A stretch of 64,000 nt of DNA from Calliopum simillimum (Eukaryota > Arthropoda > Insecta > Diptera > Lauxaniidae), in NCBI GenBank assembly GCA_951812925.1, contig OX638370.1, positions 122,650,897-122,714,896 on the forward strand, read 5' to 3'. A model generated the notes under the pieces. That model saw nothing but the letters and a program-made list of their open reading frames with translations, did no database searches and was not told the DNA's origin. The stretch's first letter is position 1. Each line of letters begins with the position of its first letter. Of this stretch, positions 49,016 through 60,867 are shown in pieces. The position numbers were made by a program, and so were the translations under genes.

Positions 49016-50660
49016 ATGCTTTCAAAATGATAAATAAACCGATGAGAATAATAATAAGAAAAAACTCGGAAAGAATCGAATGGTATAGAAAAATATCAAA
49101 AACTCAAATTTTTTTTTGGCGAAATAGAATGCCCTAAAATAAATAAATGGGATATGCCACGCACCCAAAATATTTTGTCTTTTGTATGGCGGCTGAAATA
49201 TCTTATCTTCAAAGGATCATAACTCGGAAAATAAGAATCCTATTGGAAAACTCTGAAAAGATATTTGGATAAGGAAGAGTGTAACTATCCGATGCTATTA
49301 ATAAAAAAGAATTTCGCCTTTTCTTGTAGCTACGCTGTAAGACTGAACACAGCGTTTTCTTCAACTTCAAGCAAGGATATTTCAAAATCCTGCAGGTATA
49401 GTGACAGTTCTGCTGATGAAGACGGATTTAGCGTCAAAAAGTACATAAGACTGCATATAAGAATTAAACAGTTCATTCCATTTTTTTTTTGTGCCTGAGT
49501 TATTAACAAAAATTTTTATTTTGATAAAAAAGTGGGCGTGGCAATTATTAAACAAAGCCATCTTTTTATTATGCTTTAGATCCTTCTGATCCAGATTCGC
49601 ATACCAAATTTCATCAAAATATGTTGTATCATTTGCGAGAAACAGCATTTAATGTGTTTTACTTGTATGGGAGGTTCCACGCGCACTTTCGATATTTTGC
49701 CTACTTTCAGGTCGTAGGTGCCTAATAGCAAGTAGACTCCCTACAGTTAAATTCAGAAAGATTGCTTTAGTAGTTTTCTTTTTATAGCGCAATATATTTT
49801 TGTGGGCGGTGCCACGCCCTTGAACGAGTTTTCCCAATATAATGGCATATGACACATTAATACTTGTTTAAAGAGGTAACAGATCCTAAATTTTCATCAA
49901 ATTTGCCGGAGTCGTTTTCGAGTAATATTGAATCAAAATTTTCAAGGGTTAAAAAGTGGGCGTGGCACTTAATCGATCCCGCCCACTTTTCGTTTGTTAC
50001 AAGATATTATTAAGCAGTACCTTCGTACCAAATTTCATTAAAATACCTTGTAACATTTGCGAGAAATAGCATTTAACGTATTTTGCTTGTATGGGAGGTT
50101 CCACGCGCAACGGCGATATTTTGCCCGCTTTCAGATCAGAGATGCCTTATAGCAAGAATGCTCCCCACAGTTAATTTTAGAATGATTACTTTATTAGTTT
50201 TCTTTTTATACCGTATTATATTTTTGTGGGCGGTGCCACGCCCTTCAACGAGTTTTCCCAATATAACGGCATGTCACATATTAATACCTGTTTGCTGAGG
50301 TAAAATCTCCTAAATTTTCATTAAAATCGTTGGAGTCATTTTCGAGTAATATTGAATCAAAATTTTCAAGCGTTAAAAAGTGGGCGTGGCACTTCTTCAA
50401 TCCCGCCCACTTTTTGTCTGTCACAAGGTATTATCAAGCAGTACCCGCCTACCAAATTTCATTCAAATACCTTGTATGGTTTGCGAGTTATGACCAAATC
50501 AAATTTAAAACTAAGGGCGGTGCCACGCCCCCTGGTGAGCATTTACAAAGTTCAAACCTAGCTCATTCTTCATTGTATGCTAGTATCTAAAACTGTTCCA
50601 AGTTTTTTTAAAATCGCTGTACCCGTTTTCGAGAAAAAGTTTTGCCCGTTCCGAACAAAC
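49016..50660 (+). repeat. Dispersed repeat family A, copy 2
   Basis: Inverted relative of 2230-3607. A unit beginning GGGAGGTTCCACGCGC occurs at 49669 and 50093, a 424-bp period, each holding GTGGGCGGTGCCACGCCC and AAAAAGTGGGCGTGGCAC boxes that are themselves near palindromes. Non-coding; open frames here are fragments. Confidence 0.75.
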
Positions 50661-50708
50661 ATACATAAGTACATAAGTACATAGGTACATAAGTACATAA
50701 GTACATAC
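50661..50708 (+). repeat. ACATAAGT microsatellite
   Basis: About six copies of an 8-base ACATAAGT unit with one variant, at the edge of repeat family A copy 2. Confidence 0.85.
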
Positions 50709-51939
50709 AATTTGATCTCGTATAAGAAGAGAAGATATAACTTTTTTTTCAATGCACATGTCACCACCTATTTTGGAATATATGAGTCATTTTTTGTTTA
50801 TGTTCTAGTTGTTCTATTGATAGATTAATTAATTGATTACTAAATATCTATCGAAAATGCGTTGACATTTAAAAATTAAAATCTCTAAAATATTCAAGAA
50901 TCTGGCTCAACCGGAGATTTTAAAACAAGTACTGCTACCGCACTGTAAAATTCTGATGGAAAAATTACTTCGTTGAGAAATCATAAATACACCGTCGTCT
51001 TAAGTGGCAGTCTTAAACGAGTTTATGTATTTTGCCTGGTACAATGTTACTTAATATTTAGCAATTTACAGTTATTCGATACATATATTAGTTTATTAAC
51101 CCCATCATTGCTAAAATGTAAAATTATTTATGTTAATCAGACAAGAGATCTCTTGCTGATATCCAAGAAGATAAGCCACCAGTACGAAATTTCATAAAAA
51201 TTTAATTTAATATGAAAATACAAAATCAGCATACGAGTAAGACCAACTTGATATACAACTTTTGGCCAATAACCTCTTGCGGCTAAGAGATTTATATATC
51301 TATATAAGAAAACTGTGATATTGCAGTTTGGTTGTTTTTCAAGTTTATTTTACTCGATAGATAAGTCAATGAGAATTACAGAAGCTATACAAATTTGACA
51401 GATTACTCAAGTGTCAACTTCCATTGCTAGATAGTTATTTTTGACATTTGCAGCCGGCAGAATTGCCAGTTTGTCTTCTTGGATTGCCGTGCATGTTTCA
51501 TCGCAAATATTTACTTTACGACTTTAACATGACACTTTGACAACATGAAAACATTTTATTATCTAAATATTTGTATTATTCATTTTGAAAACATGTTTTT
51601 AAGAAATTTAAAGTGTTAACTGTTTCGGTTCTAATTGCCTCTAAGTCGTTCCATCATTATCGCCAAATGAATCTTCTGTCAAATCTTTACGTCCTGCTGC
51701 TAAGTCTGGCTTTTTTGTTGATCAATTGTTAGCAGCAAAATTAAAAACTAAATAATAATAATCGTATGGTTGTAGTTTATTGCTTTTATATACACCCAAG
51801 AGGAAGAATTTTTAGCGCTTCTGATCCAAGTACTTCAAAAGTGCTTGTCCCCATAGAAATTTAGGAGCACTTTCACAATGATTTTTTATAAGGCTGCAGT
51901 AAGAACAACAATTGAATTGAAATTGATTACACAATGATT

Positions 51940-51995
51940 CCATATAAGGCTGCAGTAAGGACAACGTGAGTTCGAACCCAGGCCGAGTGATTTTT
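51940..51995 (+). repeat. tRNA-like SINE piece with B box
   Basis: GAGTTCGAACCC near 51969 is a good Pol III B box, followed by AGGCCGAGTG and a T-run. The A-box side is not clear. Confidence 0.4.
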
Positions 51996-52248
51996 TTTTC
52001 CTTTTTTTTATTTGTTTTTGCATTATTTATTTTTTTTCATTAAAATATTTTTTATTTAACCTCTTTTTATTTAACCTCTTTTTATTTCACTTTTCTATTT
52101 TCCTTTCTCTCTTTTATTAACTTTTGCTTACTTAAATCGAAACTGATTGCACAATGATTCTATGTTAGGTTGCAGGAGCATTCGTATGTCAAATTTTGTT
52201 TGGACAACATTTGCTTAATATACAAATTTAATACCTTTTCATATCATC

Positions 52249-52340
52249 GGGCGTTGGTGTAGCTGTCTAAAGAGTTGGTAAATGTAAGTAAAAATATCTA
52301 GCACGCGGACGGTCGTGGATTCAAATCCTGGCGCGGCCAG
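52249..52340 (+). repeat. tRNA-derived SINE head
   Basis: GGTGTAGCTGTCTAAAGAG resembles an A-box region and GGATTCAAATCC a B box, followed by TGGCGCGGCCA and a T-rich tract. The ends do not pair as an acceptor stem, so this is a SINE or pseudogene and not a working tRNA. Confidence 0.55.
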
Positions 52341-52963
52341 TTTCTTTTTTTCTTTTTTTTTTTAATTTTACTGAAAAAACGCTTACCGCAGCATTACAAA
52401 TAAGCGCTTTAAAAACTCTTTTTTGGTAAGGCTGCGGTAAGCTTTTGCTCGCTTACATCCTTTGACATGCAATGTTAAAAAGAATAGTTCTTACGGAGCG
52501 GAAGCGCTTATTGGTGAAAAGGATGCACTTCAGAAGGGTTTTTGAAGCACTTCTTTTCCCCTTGGGTATGTATTCATGTATGTATGTCTGTAGTTTTGCC
52601 TTTATATTTATAAATTAGTTTTAGCATTTAAGTTATTTTAATTGAGCTGTGTAAATATTTCTACGTAGAAAAATAACTCCAAAATTAGCATTCGAAAGGC
52701 GTTTGTTCGCAAGAATAACGCGAAGATGAGACAATAACGAATCGTTCGAAAAAACAACCAAATTAAAGAATATTTCAGATTTCGCTAAGAATTAAATGTA
52801 TTATGTCAGTTTTTTTTGCTTTTTTTACAATGGTTAAAAAAGAAAAGTGTGAGTGCAACTTCATACGTACCTACAAATATGCATAATGGTTTGCTTATAC
52901 ATACATATACACACATTTCCCTACGTGTTTTAAATGAAAAGTGCTTGCACCCAAAATGTTTTT

Positions 52964-53454
52964 TCGGGAAAATGTGTAGAATGACTCTAGAATGAAACAT
53001 ATACATATAGCTCTTTTTTCAAAGTGAACGGCACATTTTCAAACCAGGGCCAAAAAACCCATTTTTTAGCATGGGGCTCGGTACTAAAACTAAAAAAAGT
53101 TTGACTGAAACAGATACACAAAATTAGTATGCAGAAAGTTTTATGATGAACAATAACCTGGTCCTGTTATATAACCTCAAAAATGGTGAAAAAACCGTAA
53201 TTGCCAATATTTTAGATTAGAATATCTCAAAATTCAGAAGTGATAAACAAATTTAAAAAATACATTAGAACCAACGATCTTTGTTTCTATATATTGATCA
53301 TTATTTTTGTTTTGTACGCAAAAATTTAATTTTTTAATAGAAAGTCAAAAAATTAAGTAAAAATGCAATATCTCGTAAACGATATTAGATAGAGTTTTTC
53401 AATTTACGGGGCTATATATGTTTCATTCTAGAGTTATTCTACACATTTTCCCGA
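52964..53454. mobile_element. Inverted-end element (MITE)
   Basis: TCGGGAAAATGTGTAGAATG at the left is mirrored at the right end, with homology over about 45 bp (including TCTAGAATGAAACATATA). The body of 491 bp is non-coding. Its target duplication is not clear. Confidence 0.65.
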
Positions 53455-53459
53455 TAGAG

Positions 53460-53720
53460 GTGTGTATATGAAGCAAAACACCAAGCGTACCGGCTGAACA
53501 TTTTTTTGCCTCCGATTTCGCTTAAATTTGGCAATATTGTAGATCCGATGTGCAAGAACAATGATCCGGGAGGATTTGGTTCTAGTACCATTTTTTGTTA
53601 AAATACAGGGAGTTGAAGTTGGCGTTTTTAGTCTTTTTTAGGAAAAGGATGTTTTTTCAAAAATTTTTATCTCACACCAAAGTTTGTAAATTGATATACT
53701 TATCTAAGTAACTGGCCCAA
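53460..53720 (+). repeat. Dispersed repeat family B, copy 2
   Basis: Direct counterpart of 13440-13720, again with CCGGGAGGATTTGGT and GTTGAAGTTGGCGTTTTTAG. It lies directly beside the 52964-53454 element. Confidence 0.7.
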
Positions 53721-54590
53721 TAATTACGGCATTTTTATACATTTTAAAAGTTTGTAGTGATATATTAACGGCCAGACACGACTAGTAGGTGCAAAGCAAA
53801 TTCTACATATCTGCTGGCTACGAGAGGATTTGCGTAGCTGTCGTTAGAACCATCGAGATGGTTTCAGTTTTGGTCGGCAGATCGTATTAAAGCAGCTCCA
53901 TACTGTTCGACAATGTCGATTTTTAGACCTACCTCATCCGAAATAACTCTTTCTAGAAAAGATGAAGGTCTTCCCTCCGTGAACAAGATGTATCACATGC
54001 TAACGTGTCTTAATATTTTTTATTAAATATCACACACTAATACGGTGTTATAACTTTATTTATTTAATGACTAGTAAAATTGTTGTTTACCTCTTTCATA
54101 GTTAACACCCCAAAAAAGATTATGTGATTATTTCATCACTTACGAAAAAGAAGAACACCGTAATAGCAGCAATAAAAATATACAAACATATGTATGTGTA
54201 CGTATATACAAAATTGTCAGTAAACATCGTTCTGACAAATCTTTAAACATTTTTTCTTATACCTTAAACAAGTTCTGCTTTTAGTGATTTTCATTGGAAA
54301 TCTATGGAAAAAAAACTAAGTTACTAATTCTCCAATTTTGTTTCTGTTTTTTCTAAATTTAACTTCTTTGTTTTGTAAAGGATTTATTCTTTCTGCGTCT
54401 TTATGAACCATCTTTGAAAAGAAAAAGAAACAAACACCGATTAATCGTTTTTATTACCACATGCAAATTGCTAAAACAAAATTTTTAGCTAAATTTATTT
54501 ATTTATTTTTTTGTTAAATTCTTTTTTAAGGTATGATGGAAAAAGTGTAAGTGATGCTAATTTATTTTATATAAAAAAATAATTTTTTTT
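53721..54590. other. Intergenic, upstream of cuticle gene 5
   Basis: AT-rich with no supported gene. The promoter of the next gene begins near its right edge. Confidence 0.45.
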
Positions 54591-54595
54591 TGTCG

Positions 54596-54603
54596 TATAA
54601 AAG
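54596..54603 (+). promoter_or_regulatory. TATA box of cuticle gene 5
   Basis: TATAAAAG lies 113 bases before the ATG at 54709, predicting a start near 54627. Confidence 0.7.
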
Positions 54604-54708
54604 ACTTGGCAGATGAGCCAATATTCCAAGTTTAATTTTGGACTTCGTTGCGAGAGATTGTGAAGAGTGGTGAAGAAAGTATTTGGCAGAAAAACGACGA
54701 CAGAGAAA

Positions 54709-55964
54709 ATGTTTAGATTTGTAAGTGGAATAAAAAAATGAAAAGTGTGGTATTAGTGCGCGATATGTTAATGGCTCCCCGCCGAGAACTTACTTTCTTC
54801 GAAAATAAGCTTCCGAAATATCTCACTTCGACATTATGTTCTGATATTTTGCTTAGAAAGTGAAATCTATGAGCGTTCCATGTTTTTTTTTTCAAATATT
54901 TGCGACAACAATGAAATGCAAGTGACGATGCAAAATGTTTTTTTTTCGGATATTTTGTGAACACTACTTAAGTACTTACTTGTCTTAAATAAAAATCTTA
55001 TTAAAACCGTTTGAAGCGTCACTAACGTTTCATTGTAGTCCTTAACTTTAATGATCCCTTCGGAAATCTTTCTTGTGTGATTAATGAAATATTATCATTC
55101 TTCTTATAGATCGTGTTCTTTGCGCTTATCTCCGCATGCTATTCCGCCAGCATCGGGGTCGACTCTACCAGCGAAAAACGAGAGGTGGTTCCAGTACTAA
55201 GGTTTGAAACCGATAAGAAACCCGATGGTTCATTTAGTTTTAGCTACGAAGGTGGTGATAAGAGTTTTCGCGAAGAAACTGGTGTCATAGAAAATGCCGG
55301 TACTGATGATGAGGCGCTAGAAGTTTCAGGCTCTTATCGTTACATCGATGCAGATGGACAAGAAGTTGAAGTACATTATACTGCTGGTAAGAATGGTTTT
55401 GTACCCGTAGGTACAAATATACTTTCCGAAATTTCTGCTCTTGCTAGAGCTGCAGCAGATTTGCCTAATAATGTTGAGGATGAGAATGTTTATCGCAAAG
55501 CACGTTCAAAGGAACTTCGAACAGAAAAAACCGAAGACGAAAAGAAAAATGTGCCAGAAAAGAAAACAGTGCAAGAGAAGAAACCGGTGAAAGAATCAGT
55601 GCCAGAGAAAAAGGTGGAAAAAGAAACAGTTCCAGAAAAAAAATCCGTAACAGTGCAGAAGGTTGAAAAGGCACAGGAACCACAGAAGAAAGTAGAAAAG
55701 ACTCAGGAACCAGAGAAAAAAACAAAGACGGAAAATGTGCTCGAAAAAAAAACAGAAAAGCTACAAGAACCAGCAAGGAAAGAAGAAAAGGAACTTAATG
55801 TGCCTGTTAAGATAGTAGAAAAAGAAAATGTGCCCGAAAAGAGAACAGTTAAAGTATCAGAACCAGCTAAGAAAGAAGAAAAGGAACATAATGTGCCCGT
55901 TAAGATAGTAGAAAAAGAAAATGTGCCAGTAAAGAAGGAAGAAAAGACCGAAACAAAGCATTGA
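54709..55964 (+). CDS. RR-1 cuticular protein with long Lys/Glu-rich tail, two exons
   Basis: A 288-residue secreted cuticle protein. Exon 1 (54709-54720) encodes MFRF and ends at a GTAAGT donor; the phase-0 intron is 54721-55109 (389 bp, ending CTTATAG); exon 2 is 55110-55964 with TGA. The signal peptide is about residues 1-18 (MFRFIVFFALISACYSAS). The R&R chitin-binding domain spans about 42-107: PDGSFSFSYEGGDKSFREE, GSYRYIDADGQEVEVHYTAG and GFVPVGTNI. From about 130 to the end the protein is almost only Lys, Glu, Val, Pro and Thr in loose repeats such as VPEKK and KVEK; a 15-residue unit NVPVKIVEKENVPxK occurs twice near the end. Usual RR-1 proteins end soon after the domain, so this tail is an addition. 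It could carry charge-based cross-linking or hydration, which is inference. Confidence 0.92.
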
Positions 55965-56035
55965 TGACAATCGTTAGGAAATAATTGAAGAGATTTTGAA
56001 AAACAAAAAAAAAAAAAAGGAAGCAAAGAAATCTT

Positions 56036-56047
56036 AATAAAAATAAA
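56036..56047 (+). promoter_or_regulatory. Polyadenylation signals of cuticle gene 5
   Basis: Two adjacent AATAAA motifs (56036-56041 and 56042-56047) lie 72 bases after the stop. Confidence 0.65.
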
Positions 56048-56970
56048 GGTCCAAGTTTCGACCTACAGAACGTAGCATTAGCATTAATAGACCTCCGTCT
56101 TACTCTAGAAGTTAATTGCTTCATCCTCAGCTGTCAATCTCAGGAAATGCAATATTTATTTTAAGTGCGATTAAGTAACGCTGGTTGTTAAGTCATAGAT
56201 GTAAGGTAATACGAGTATAGTGAATAAAATAAATGTAAACGTAAATTAAAAAAAAAAAAACTAAGTATTTGTTATTTCAAAGTGTGAATTTCTTAATATT
56301 TCAAATGTCATAAGTATAATGCAATGTTTTGTCTGCAAAATGCCTATTTTAAATTTATATATTAATTTTCCCCCAAATGGTGAAATTAAAAACTGAATTT
56401 TACTGTATTTGCTGAAATTTATCCTTAATGAACTCTAAGATCAAGCTTTTCATTTAAAATGTTAAATGGTATGGCGTAGTAGTAGCAACAGACTGACTGT
56501 ACCAAATCCTAAAATTCGCAAAAACAACTCACATTGAAAATGATTTCGACAGCCAATTTCTATTGCATTTTTATGTAAATCAATTCGTTTCAGTCAAATG
56601 CAAATCGAAAGTCGGAATGCAAATGCGATGTAGCAGATAAGTTAATGAGTTATTTGTCAGTTGTAACTGCAATTACAACAACTAGAAATTAGGCCTGACT
56701 ACTGAGCTTAAAATTAAATATTTGAAATACAAAGTATGAATAAAGCTCCCACATAAGGAAATTATGAACCTATAAATTAAATTCATTAAGGAAATGGAAG
56801 GCACAGGGTAACTGTTACATTTTTGCATAGGAATAGTTTTGATACACTGATAGAAATTAGTAATCTGAATATCAACATAGAAGTTTCGCTTTGTTTTGGC
56901 TAGATACAAATCTGGTAAGTTGACTGAACTCCATTTCGAAAATATTTTTGTACCTGCACGGAAATTATTC
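56048..56970. other. Intergenic, no gene seen
   Basis: AT-rich, with further AATAAA-like words near 56222. Minus-strand frame 56682-57020 runs across a mobile-element end and has no recognisable features. Confidence 0.4.
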
Positions 56971-57820
56971 AGTAGGGTAAGGGAGGGAAATATGGACCAC
57001 ACGGTTATTTCCCACTGCATACATAACGCTAATACCTAGAGCTTATAATAGGGCGATTTTAGCGTTCGATGAACTACTCGCATGTTTCTGTAAAGTTGAT
57101 TTTTCTAAAAAAAGGATCAGTGATAATTTTTTTCAAGTGGGTATATTTCATTATTTCACTTTAAAGACATCGCGTTTTTAAATAAATGGTTAATTATATA
57201 AAGTCAGTGAATACCATTTATAATTTATCAGCACAAATTAGTTGATTAACCACAAGAGTTTTTGATAAAAAAACCATTTATGTCACCAACACGTGCTGTG
57301 GGTAATATGGACCATCAAAGAAAAAAGCCTCAAAAACAAATGTATTTATCATCTTTTTCAGATGAGGAATCTAGTTGCAGTTTTCATGACGAGTCTGATG
57401 GTCATTATATATAATTCGTTAACTACAAAGGAAAAAAATTATAAAAAATGCATATAATGTAATACCCTTTACTCAGAAGATCGACGTGGCGAATTTTGGG
57501 TTGAATGTGTAATCTGAGGTTCTTGGAGTCATGAAAAATGTGCCGAATGTGGAAGTGACATTTTTATATGCAACTTCTGTACCAAATGAACTATATGGTC
57601 CATATTACACTACACTTTTTTTTATCTTCATTTTGAGTATTTTCAGTTTTATAATTTTTTTTCTTTACCCTGATGAGATATTTATCTAAAAGTGAATCAG
57701 AATAAAGTTAAATTGTTTCCTTTACTGAATGACATAAAATTAATTGTTTTGTTTTATGTATTTTGGGTATTATTTAAAAAAGAAAGATGGGTGGTCGATA
57801 TTTCCCTCCCTTACCCTACT
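56971..57820. mobile_element. Inverted-end element, possible 3-bp TSD
   Basis: AGTAGGGTAAGGGAGGGAAA at the left is mirrored at the right over about 30 bp. TTC flanks both sides (56968-56970 and 57821-57823). The word TATGGACCA or its inverse TGGTCCATAT recurs inside (about 57307 and 57596). The 850-bp body codes for nothing recognisable. Confidence 0.65.
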
Positions 57821-57823
57821 TTC

Positions 57824-59612
57824 TTTTAATTCATAACTATTCTCATAAGAATTTAGTAAACTATTTGTTTGACGCCGAAATTAGCATGGCTTTATGAAAT
57901 GTGATACAACGACAAAAAGAACAAAACACTGAAAAAGCTGAGAGAATTTTTGACATTTTAAAAATGATTCTCGTGGAAAATAAGAATCCAACAACAAATG
58001 TTAAACAATTGAAACAATCAAAATAATTACAGGGTGCTAATTTTTTTGAAGAAGTAAGTACGCGCTGCATTCTTACTTCACATTTCGTGTACACGATACG
58101 GTAAATTGTAACGTCTGAGAATGGAACGTCGTAACTCAGTATCTTGTGAATAATTCATCTTCCACTTCAAGTACGTTGGATTTCTCGTACGAGTGCATCA
58201 TTTGTTGTGTGTGAACTATTGAGTGCAGTTTAATTTTTCATGCGCGCAATTAGACTCCAGTTTTTGCATTGTTGTTTCGATGGTGTCAGTTTATAATTTT
58301 AATGATTCACATTTTGTCAGTTCACTGAGATTAGATCATTTTTTGTTTTTTTTTTTTTTTCATTTAAGTTTCACTTCTTAAATTAGTATTCAATTTTACG
58401 GGCTGGGGTTGGGGAAAATCTCATACATTAATGCAAAACTCATGTTATGCATACAGTCTGCATGAGTTAATCACACGCATGTTAATAACTTAATTCACAA
58501 GATTTTTTTATTTTTTTCTTACATGCAAATGGATTTACATATATTTGTAATCATTGTTCAGCTTTTCGGCAATAGTGTAAGTGATTCTATTTGAGCAATA
58601 CATGAAATCCTAATAAGTGATGTTCCTTTATGAAGAATTTTCGAATCATGAAATCCGGCTTATTGTTTCATATCCTGTTATTTCGTTTCTATTTCGTACA
58701 ATTTTTTTCCTATCATTTAATGCCAATAATGAACATTTCAGCATCTTTTAAAAAACAGTCTCAAAATAAAGGTTTTTCACATTAGCCTACCCAAATTTCT
58801 TTAGAGACAGTAATATTGTTGTTAGCCAAATGAAGTGCTTGATGCGAAAAATGTCTGTGCCCTAAAAAACACCCTCTATGAAAGGAGCAAGCAAATACTA
58901 ATTGAACCTCAGAAAATTCGTCCATCGTAGACGGTGAATAGTTTGTGTTGACAATTTCCTTAATTCCCGGTGGCGAACGGCACGACGATTCATCGATGAC
59001 AAATATAGACAAAATTAGATCATAGGTGACAAACGGAGACATTTGTTTGACTTCATGCATGAACTTTTAGAACAAATGTCCAAAAACCACTGATAACTTA
59101 TGCTGGTAATGTCACTGAGTCGTCAGTGTGCTAGCAGACAATATCAGTATGATTCCCTCAAGAATAAGTCACTTATGCATATAATTCCGAGTGAGTTGTA
59201 GAGGAAAATGTCATCGCTTTTTCACTAATGGTTCTGTCAGAAACAAGTCAGCATAGATCTAGAAAAATTTTTTTTTTTTTTTTGGTTTCGCACTTGTTTT
59301 TATTTAGATTTATTAATTAATATATTTTAATCTTTGCAAATATATGACTAAAAGTTCAATTAAAAAATCAATTTTCTATATATAAAAATGTCATTAAGTA
59401 ACACACTTAAAAATTCTTAAAAAATTTTAATTTACATTTATAAAATAAACAATCTTTTAAACATGACACTAACATCTCAGGCCTTTGGCCCTAAATAAAA
59501 TGAAAATAACTAAGTACTATTAAATATGTCACAGTATCAAAGATTAACTGTTTGGTGGGCGTTATTCCAATAGTAGGTATAATCTTGTGTTCCTGTGCCT
59601 TGGAGAGATATT
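57824..59612. other. Intergenic, no gene seen
   Basis: Frames at 57861-58094 and 58782-59060 (both -) have no recognised domain. The part 59353-59430 repeats 48327-48400. Confidence 0.4.
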
Positions 59613-59856
59613 AGGTACTAAAGGTCGAGAAAATTTGTTTTATGTAATTATCTCGCTAAGTGTTGTTTATACAAAAAAAATTTGGTTCACAATTTTATAG
59701 CTCAGAAAATTTCCTATAAAAAAATAAGGAGGGCGGTCGGGCAGAGTTTTCTATAGGAAATTATCCGAGCTTCAAAATTGTGGACCAACTTTTTTTTTTT
59801 AAATTAACCCTTTCCAAGATATTTGCATAAAACTAATTTTCTCGACTTTTACCACC
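59613..59856. repeat. Small foldback repeat
   Basis: Arms beginning TAAAGGTCGAGAAAATTTGT and ending in its inverse-like ACTAATTTTCTCGACTTTTA surround a short centre; both arms contain TTTCCTATA/TATAGGAAA words. No target duplication seen. Confidence 0.55.
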
Positions 59857-60859
59857 CAACATCTAACGAAAGCACCACCTCCCAAGATTTGACTTAAGCA
59901 AAGGTTCATATCTCATACCTCACTTAAAAAATTCAGCTGCTGGCAATTATTCTATTAGATAATGTATTTCTAGTGTTTTCAAAGTGATGTGCAGCAATTT
60001 TCAGGTCATCGAAACAAACCTCTTCAAACTTTAAAATACACATATCCATATCCATTCAATAGCAAAATTCTCGGTGATATTCTTTATGAGTAGGTCGACG
60101 GCAAAAATCTATTGAAAAGACATTATATTAACCATATTTAAAGCATTTTCTTAAGGACATATAAACTCACCTCAAAAAGGTTAGTTTGGGTCGTATTTAC
60201 AATTAAATCAACAGTTATAAAATATATTTTTTTAATTAAAATTAATCACATATTTTAGGAGCACACGAAGTTTTTTATTTTTTTATTTCAATTCGCTTGA
60301 CAAACTGACAGCAAAAATAACAATCGGCTGTATCCATGACTTTTACTCGTTGGTGGCGACATGTAATAGACAATTTCATGCAGTCATACATTTGTTATCG
60401 ACTTTTAACAGACAATTTCACCGATTCGGAACATGTCAGAAGTTCAGAGACATTTAAATGACATTGTCCGACAGAGAATACTAACTTCCTCACATCCCCA
60501 TTATGAGTCTTCGATGAAAAAATCATTTTGGAAAATTTAATTTCGAGAGCTTTATGTTCGTGTTATTTTCTTAATGATTCATCGATGACAATATCATAAT
60601 ATATGATGTCGCCATCGGGTTATTACTCCGATTCGGTAGTTTTTGTTTTAGCTACACGGAAAGAAAATTCGTGCAAATGACGGATTTAGGGTCAGGTCAG
60701 GAAAAACTAAGCAATAAATGATGTAAATAATAAATAATGTAAAAAATTTACCTAAAAAAGAAAACTGGTTAAAAATTCCGAATCTTTAATTTACATGTGT
60801 CCAACAGGAAATATTCATGGCTGATTTAGATATACGCAAATTCCCTGACTAAATGACAC
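59857..60859. other. Intergenic, no gene seen
   Basis: AT-rich; no supported gene or RNA. Confidence 0.4.
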
Positions 60860-60867
60860 CAACATAA

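Larger units (their letters stand above)
50709..52963. other. Intergenic with tRNA-like SINE pieces
   Basis: No protein gene. The phrase ATAAGGCTGCAGTAAG occurs at about 51889 and 51945, and TACCGCAGC / GCTGCGGTAAG form an inverted pair at about 52385 and 52431. Two tRNA-like pieces are listed separately. Confidence 0.4.

Noticed and set aside
50661..50708. CRISPR-like regular repeat
   Set aside because: Units are 8 bp with no spacers; it is a simple microsatellite in an insect genome.
58782..59060. A 92-codon minus-strand frame as a small gene
   Set aside because: No signal peptide, domain, promoter or splice context that I can recognise; length is within chance for the window.
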